From Actinacidiphila oryziradicis (GTDB lineage: Bacteria; Actinomycetota; Actinomycetes; Streptomycetales; Streptomycetaceae), in contig NZ_SUMC01000001.1 in assembly GCF_005047355.1 (NCBI RefSeq), forward strand, positions 310,001-374,000: DNA of 64,000 bases. Direction: 5' to 3'. Under the pieces are notes generated by a model, which saw only the letters and a program-made list of their open reading frames with translations, was not told the origin of the DNA and made no database searches. Positions within the stretch are counted from its first letter, which is position 1. Each line of letters opens with the position of its first letter. Positions 59,791-64,000 of this stretch are shown here, piece after piece. Both the position numbers and the translations under genes were made by a program.

Positions 59791-60858
59791 ATGAGCACTC
59801 CCGGCACACCGAGCACCCCTCGCACCCCTCTCCGCGTAGGCCTCATCGGATACGGCCTGGCCGGCTCGGTCTTCCACGCGCCCCTGATCGCCGCGACCGA
59901 GGGCCTGGTCCTCGACACGGTCGTCACTTCCCGCCCCGTCAAGGAATTCCCGGACGTCACCACCGTCGCCTCCCCCGACGACCTGTGGCCGCGCGCCGCC
60001 GAGCTCGACCTGATCGTCATCGCCTCCCCCAACCGCACCCATGTGCCGCTCGCCACGGCCGCCCTCGAGGCCGGGCTCCCCGTCGTCGTCGACAAACCGC
60101 TCGCCGGGACCGCCGCCGAGGCACGCGCGCTGGCCGCCCTCGCGCAGGAGCGCGGACTGCTGCTCTCCGTCTTCCAGAACCGCCGCTGGGACAACGACTT
60201 CCGCACCCTGCGCTCGCTGATCGACGCCGGTGAACTCGGCACCGTACAGCGCTTCGAGTCCCGCTTCGAAAGGTGGCGGCCGCAGCCCAAGGGCGGCTGG
60301 CGGGAGTCCGGCGACCCCGAGGAGATCGGCGGACTGCTCTACGACCTCGGCAGCCACCTCGTCGACCAGGCGCTCACCCTCTTCGGGCCGGCTCTCCAGG
60401 TCTACGCCGAGGTCGACATCCGCCGCCCGGGTGCGGAGGTCGACGACGACTCCTTCATCGCCCTCACCCATGCCGGCGGCGTGCGGTCCCATCTGTGGAT
60501 GAGCGCCACCACCGCGCTGCTCGGCCCCCGCTTCCGTGCGCTCGGCAGCGCCGCCGGGTACGTCAAGTACGGCCTCGACCCCCAGGAAGCCGCGCTCCGC
60601 GACGGTCTGCGCCCCGGCCCCGGCTCCCCCGGCTGGGGCACCGAGCCCCCCTCTGCCTGGGGCCACCTCGGCGCCGGCGACTCCACCCGGCCCGTCCCGA
60701 CCCTCCCCGGCGACTACCCCGCCTACTACGCCGCCATCGCCCGCGCCCTCCGGGACGGCACCCCGTCCCCGGTCACCGCTCTGGAGGCCGCCGCCGCACT
60801 CGACGTCCTGGAGGCGGCGCGCGTTTCCGCCGGCGAGGGCCGCACGATTGCACTCTGA
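59791..60858 (+). CDS. Gfo/Idh/MocA family oxidoreductase
   Basis: 355 aa, NAD(P)-dependent dehydrogenase of sugars or inositols. The N-terminal Rossmann motif is V-G-L-I-G-Y-G-L-A-G-S-V-F-H-A-P-L; A-S-P-N-R-T-H marks the cofactor site; V-D-K-P-L-A is the catalytic-Lys EKP-type motif; the C-terminal domain includes L-Y-D-L-G-S-H-L-V-D-Q-A-L. The Y-G-L-A-G-S-V-F-H form is that of YvaA/scyllo-inositol-dehydrogenase-like enzymes. ATG 59791 is used; GTG 59782 is possible. The divergent ROK protein probably represses it when its sugar is absent. Confidence 0.92.
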   Translation: MSTPGTPSTPRTPLRVGLIGYGLAGSVFHAPLIAATEGLVLDTVVTSRPVKEFPDVTTVASPDDLWPRAAELDLIVIASPNRTHVPLATAALEAGLPVVVDKPLAGTAAEARALAALAQERGLLLSVFQNRRWDNDFRTLRSLIDAGELGTVQRFESRFERWRPQPKGGWRESGDPEEIGGLLYDLGSHLVDQALTLFGPALQVYAEVDIRRPGAEVDDDSFIALTHAGGVRSHLWMSATTALLGPRFRALGSAAGYVKYGLDPQEAALRDGLRPGPGSPGWGTEPPSAWGHLGAGDSTRPVPTLPGDYPAYYAAIARALRDGTPSPVTALEAAAALDVLEAARVSAGEGRTIAL

Positions 60859-60895
60859 TCGGCGGTCAGTTGATCACCGGTATTGACAACAACTC

Positions 60896-61567
60896 ATGAG
60901 CGGCCAAACTTCAACGGTGAGATCTACCCACAGCCTCGGGATCAATGTCGAGCGCATGCAGTCGTTCGCGGACGCCGTCTTCGCTATCGCGATCACCCTG
61001 CTCGCCCTTGACATGACCGTTCCCGAAGGGCTGCCTTCGGGAGAATTCGGCCATGCCCTTAAAGAGGCGCTCCCGTCCGTCGGCGGGTATCTCCTCAGCT
61101 TCGTCGTCATCGGTCTGCAGTGGATCTCCCACCACCGCCTGTTCAGCATGGTCAGACAACTGGATCGCTGGCTTCTGCGCCTCGACCTCGCTCTGCTGGC
61201 CGTCGTCGCCGCCCTGCCGTTCCCGACCAAGCTCATCAGCGGATACGGCAGCAGTGCGATCGCGACGTCGGTGTACGCCGGGACGATCGCCCTGGCCGCC
61301 CTGCTGATCATGGCGATGGCGGTCCACCTCCACAGGCGGCCCGAACTGTGTCATCCCCATGTGCCACGCGGGCAGATCCTGCAGCCGATACGGGAGACGG
61401 CGGTGGTCGTGGCGGTCTTCGGCACCTCCCTGCCTATAACCCTGATCTCTCCCAGCGCGGCGAAGTACTGGTGGATCCTGTGCGTCCCTATCAGCTACTG
61501 GCTCAGCCGCCGGGAGGCCAAGCCGGAGCAGGTGCCGGAGTCGCCATCGCCGACGTCCACCATCTGA
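60896..61567 (+). CDS. TMEM175-family putative potassium channel
   Basis: 223 aa, six predicted membrane helices. The family signature is right at the start: R-M-Q-S-F-A-D-A-V-F-A-I-A-I-T-L-L-A-L, in which the F-x-D-A-V/F-A-I-A-I-T-L segment lines the pore of bacterial TMEM175 channels. Other helices: Y-L-L-S-F-V-V-I-G-L-Q-W-I-S-H-H and L-A-L-L-A-V-V-A-A-L-P-F. Bacterial members are tetramers of this half-length unit. Begins 37 bases after the oxidoreductase stop, possibly the same transcript by chance. Confidence 0.88.
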   Translation: MSGQTSTVRSTHSLGINVERMQSFADAVFAIAITLLALDMTVPEGLPSGEFGHALKEALPSVGGYLLSFVVIGLQWISHHRLFSMVRQLDRWLLRLDLALLAVVAALPFPTKLISGYGSSAIATSVYAGTIALAALLIMAMAVHLHRRPELCHPHVPRGQILQPIRETAVVVAVFGTSLPITLISPSAAKYWWILCVPISYWLSRREAKPEQVPESPSPTSTI

Positions 61568-61640
61568 GGCGGCACGCCGCCCACAGCAGACGCGCTCCTG
61601 CCCGCCCACCGCGCAGGTGGGCGGGGCACGAAGAACCCGC

Positions 61641-61880
61641 ATAAGAGGGCCGCGCGAATAGGTGGGGTGGAGGAAGGTGGGGGCACCTCCCGGCCGAAGG
61701 CTGGGGGAGGTAGCTGGGGGTGGGGCACTTCCCGGCCGAAGGCTGGGGGCGAGGCGACGCGATGGGGCTGCCCCCTGCTCGAGCGGAGCCGAGAGCTTGG
61801 ACTCGTTGACCGACGACAACGCCGCCAGGCGCCGCCCATCGGCACGCGACGCCGCCCCACCTATTCGCGTGGCCTCTAAG
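61641..61880. repeat. MITE-like element with 20-bp terminal inverted repeats
   Basis: GGCCGCGCGAATAGGTGGGG (61648-61667) and CCCCACCTATTCGCGTGGCC (61855-61874) match at 19 of 20 positions, with partial symmetry beyond both ends (AGAGGG outside left, CCTCTAAG outside right). The interior has two copies of CCCGGCCGAAGGCTGGGGG and a CTGCTCGAGCGGAGCCGAGAG stretch typical of dispersed Streptomyces repeats. No ORF fits. It fills the gap between two genes. Confidence 0.65.
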
Positions 61881-61904
61881 CTAAGGCCGCCGCAGGCGCA
61901 AGCG

Positions 61905-62762
61905 CTACGCCGACTTGAACGCCTGCCGCTGCCGCCCCAGCCCGTCGATCTCCAGCTCCACCACGTCCCCCGCCCGAAGATACGGCTTGGGGTCCGGCTG
62001 ACCCATCGCGACCCCCGCCGGGGTGCCGGTGTTGATGACGTCACCGGGGTACAGCGTCATGAACTGGCTCAGGTACCGGACGACTTCCGCGACCGGGAAG
62101 ATCTGCTCGGCCGTCGTCCCGTTCTGCTTCAGCTCGCCGTTCACCCACAACCGCAGCCCGAGCGCCTGGGGGTCGGGAACCTCGTCGGCAGTGACGAGCC
62201 ACGGCCCGAGAGGGTTGAACGTCTCGCAGTTCTTGCCCTTGTCCCATTGCCCGCCGCGCTCGATCTGGAAGGCGCGCTCCGAGACGTCGTGGGCGATGGC
62301 ATAGCCGGCCACGGCGGCGAGCGCGGCTTCCTCCGACTCCAGATAGCGAGCCGTACGGCCGATGACGACGGCGAGCTCGACCTCCCAGTCCGTCTTCTCG
62401 CTGCCGCGCGGCACCAGCACGGTGTCATCGGGCCCGACCACTGTGTCCGGCGCCTTCATGAACAGGATGGGCTCGGCAGGGATCTTCGCGCCGGTCTCGG
62501 TGGCGTGGTCGTGGTAGTTGAGCCCGATGCACACGATCTTGCCGATCCGCCCGAGCGGCGCCCCGACCCGCAGGCTCTCCCCGTCCAGCCGTGGCAGCGC
62601 GCCGCCGGCCTCGGCGTCCCGCACCCGGGCGAGTGCGGCTTCATCGGCGAGCAGCGCACCGTCGATGTCGGGCACCAGGCCGGACAGGTCGCGCAGGACG
62701 CCGTCGGCGTCCAGCAGGGCAGGGCGCTCGGCACCGGCGGATCCGACTCGCAGCAGCTTCAC
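61905..62762 (-). CDS. Fumarylacetoacetate-hydrolase family protein
   Basis: 285 aa. FAH-fold enzymes cleave or isomerise 2-hydroxy-dienedioates or related beta-diketo acids, metal-dependently. Motifs: K-I-V-C-I-G-L-N-Y-H-D-H-A (catalytic His region), E-P-I-L-F-M-K-A-P-D-T, D-W-E-V-E-L-A-V-V-I-G (metal-binding Glu pair), K-N-C-E-T-F-N-P-L-G-P-W and L-Y-P-G-D-V-I-N-T-G-T-P-A-G-V. It resembles the 2-hydroxyhepta-2,4-diene-1,7-dioate isomerase / ureidoglycolate-lyase-like branch. GTG 62762 has GGAG 6-7 bases upstream; longer starts exist at 62777. No pathway partner nearby. Confidence 0.92.
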   Translation of the reverse strand: MKLLRVGSAGAERPALLDADGVLRDLSGLVPDIDGALLADEAALARVRDAEAGGALPRLDGESLRVGAPLGRIGKIVCIGLNYHDHATETGAKIPAEPILFMKAPDTVVGPDDTVLVPRGSEKTDWEVELAVVIGRTARYLESEEAALAAVAGYAIAHDVSERAFQIERGGQWDKGKNCETFNPLGPWLVTADEVPDPQALGLRLWVNGELKQNGTTAEQIFPVAEVVRYLSQFMTLYPGDVINTGTPAGVAMGQPDPKPYLRAGDVVELEIDGLGRQRQAFKSA

Positions 62763-62841
62763 AAGGCACTCCATCAATCGGGAAGGTCATCGGACGTCTT
62801 TCCGATCTTCCGCCGCCGGTGCCCGCCCCCGCAACCCCGGA

Positions 62842-63582
62842 TCACCTTTCGGACGCGGCCTTCAGCCGCCCCCACACCACCATCCGGTACTCGGAGGTGA
62901 ACGCCGGGGTACAGGTGGTGAGCGTGAGGTAGTAGCCGGGCCCGTCCATCCGCTGCCGCGGATGGACGCTGCTGTACGGCACCGGCGCGAGTACGGTCCC
63001 GTCCGCCGCCGACGTACGCGGCACGATCCGTTCCACCGCGTAGGTGAAGCGGGCGGCCGCCGTCTCGATGACGACAGTGTCGCCGACCCGCAGCCGGTCG
63101 AGGTGGCGGAATGGTTCACCGTGGGTGTTGCGGTGCCCGGCGAGGGCGAAGTTCCCGGCCTGGCCGGGTTCGGCGGTGCGCGGATAGTGGCCGACGTAGC
63201 CGTGGTTGAGGATCTTCGTCTTGCTGGTGCCCTCGGCGACGGGGGCGGTGATCCCTATGCGCGGGATACGGATCACGGCGTACGCGGCCGATGTGCGGGG
63301 CCGCCCGGTACGCGGCGCTGCGACGGCCGCCGAGGAGGACGCCGGAGAAGACGCCGAAGGCGATGACAAGCCCGGCGATTCCTCCGATGTATCGGCCCGG
63401 GCAGGACCCCAGGCCTGCTCCAGCGCGGCAACCTGCCGCTGCGCCGCCGCATGCGCCCGCAGGTTCGTCCACCACAATTGGTACACGACGAGCAGCAGCA
63501 GTACGACCCCACAGGTCACCGCGGCCTCCGCGGTGACCCAGAGGGCGGCTGCCACCGGACGACGTTTCTGACGAACCGTCAT
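62842..63582 (-). CDS. Class E sortase
   Basis: 246 aa. An N-terminal membrane helix (C-G-V-V-L-L-L-L-V-V-Y), a Ser/Ala-rich spacer, then the sortase barrel: I-R-I-P-R-I-G, catalytic His in A-L-A-G-H-R-N-T, Cys in T-L-T-T-C-T-P and Arg in S-E-Y-R. The TLTTC form and W-W-T-N-L start are those of Streptomyces SrtE-type enzymes, which prefer LAxTG motifs. A matching LAATG protein is encoded 4 kb away at 57730. It would attach such proteins to peptidoglycan during aerial growth. Confidence 0.92.
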   Translation of the reverse strand: MTVRQKRRPVAAALWVTAEAAVTCGVVLLLLVVYQLWWTNLRAHAAAQRQVAALEQAWGPARADTSEESPGLSSPSASSPASSSAAVAAPRTGRPRTSAAYAVIRIPRIGITAPVAEGTSKTKILNHGYVGHYPRTAEPGQAGNFALAGHRNTHGEPFRHLDRLRVGDTVVIETAAARFTYAVERIVPRTSAADGTVLAPVPYSSVHPRQRMDGPGYYLTLTTCTPAFTSEYRMVVWGRLKAASER

Positions 63583-63613
63583 ATCGTCACGATAGGCCGC
63601 ATCCGCTGAGCCC

Positions 63614-64000
63614 TCAAGACACCAGCCGCGACACCGTGTAGATCACCAGCCCCGCCAGCGCCCCCACCACGGTGCCGTTGATCCGGATGAACTGCAGATC
63701 GCGCCCCACATTCGCCTCGATCTTCCGCGAGGTCTGATCCGCGTCCCACCCCGCGATGGTGTCCGTGATCAAGGACGTGATCTCATCCCGGTACGTCGTC
63801 ACCACATACGTCGCCGCGTCCTCCAGCCACCCGTCCATCTTCTCCTGCAACCGCGCGTCCACCGCCATCCGCGCCCCCAGCGACATCAGCGACGCCCGCG
63901 CCCGCAGCCGCAACTCGCTGCGCTCGTCCCCGGCGGCGGCGACCACCATGCCGCGCACCGCGCCCCACGCGGACTCTATGAGCTCCTGCACCTCACCCCG
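63614..64000 (-). CDS. DUF445 family protein, C-terminal part (5' end outside window)
   Basis: The frame is still open at the right edge, so this is only the C-terminal 128 residues or so. It is amphipathic helical (R-A-R-A-S-L-M-S-L-G-A-R-M-A-V-D; W-L-E-D-A-A-T-Y-V-V-T-T-Y-R), then R-D-L-Q-F-I-R-I-N-G-T-V-V-G-A-L-A-G-L-V and a final membrane helix. The Q-F-I-R-I-N-G-T-x-V-G-x-L-x-G-L-x-I end is the DUF445 (YheB-like) hallmark. Function unknown; bacterial members are membrane proteins of about 420 residues. The GTG at 63991 is not taken as the start. Confidence 0.85.
   Translation of the reverse strand, partial: RGEVQELIESAWGAVRGMVVAAAGDERSELRLRARASLMSLGARMAVDARLQEKMDGWLEDAATYVVTTYRDEITSLITDTIAGWDADQTSRKIEANVGRDLQFIRINGTVVGALAGLVIYTVSRLVS

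Overview
The window is about 64 kb of very GC-rich DNA with strong third-position GC bias, GTG/TTG starts and rare TTA codons. It comes from the chromosome core of a Streptomyces. Gene content and order (glmS2-like, adpA-orn-tRNA-His, cebR/cebEFG-bglC, cslA-glxA-GH6) match, from memory, the S. coelicolor SCO2779-SCO2840 region. No phage, plasmid, CRISPR or large transposon is visible; novelty is confined to small accessory cassettes.

Layout. 0-6.3 kb: end of an acyl-CoA dehydrogenase, a small conserved protein, glmS, a universal stress protein, then adpA with its in-frame TTA codon, orn and tRNA-His. 6.4-10 kb: SDR, acyltransferase, a decayed dehydrogenase, GNAT, and a 51-aa ORF with a TTA codon. 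10.1-16.4 kb: the cello-oligosaccharide system cebR / cebEFG / bglC with two CebR operators. 16.4-19.2 kb: secreted CBM2-GH18 chitinase, a truncated esterase and a non-coding stretch with three long hairpins. 19.2-25.3 kb: OmpR-type two-component system, small secreted protein, spermidine-synthase-like protein, TetR and PAP2 protein. 25.4-29.4 kb: three translationally coupled genes (Fe-S RecB/Cas4-like nuclease, unknown protein, Upf1/Dna2-type helicase). 29.4-41.2 kb: dispersed repeat, small proteins, tRNA-Lys, tandem M6 metalloproteases (one frameshifted), GGDEF-EAL protein, LLM oxidoreductase, aldehyde dehydrogenase, IclR regulator, then a regulator/secreted-peptide cassette between two inverted tRNA-Lys genes. 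41.2-48.1 kb: GH3 glucosidase, frameshifted M1 peptidase, a four-repeat secreted protein broken by a 23-bp deletion, AT-rich intergenic DNA, GH6 lipoprotein. 48.1-55 kb: glxA-cslA, PP2C phosphatase, class B PBP. 55-64 kb: sortase with a repeat-rich surface protein, HAD phosphatase, LAATG-type protein, ROK regulator and oxidoreductase, TMEM175-like channel, a MITE-like element, FAH-family enzyme, class E sortase and a partial DUF445 gene.

How the genes fit together. One theme is glucan and chitin use: CebR-controlled uptake and hydrolysis of cello-oligosaccharides, secreted chitinase and GH3, and amino-sugar synthesis by GlmS. A second is the hyphal surface: CslA/GlxA/GH6 at the tip, a class B PBP, two sortases and two candidate wall-associated proteins. 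A third is developmental control: AdpA with the bldA codon, a c-di-GMP enzyme with a BldD-like site, and SpoIIE-type phosphatase.

The best candidates for something undescribed are (1) a 48-aa exported peptide whose predicted mature part is two copies of an 8-residue DVVW-ending unit, divergent from a TrmB/LuxR-type regulator, and (2) the coupled nuclease-unknown-helicase operon, which looks like a split Dna2. All positions, motifs and repeats were read by eye; family assignments rest on recognised motifs, not on database searches.
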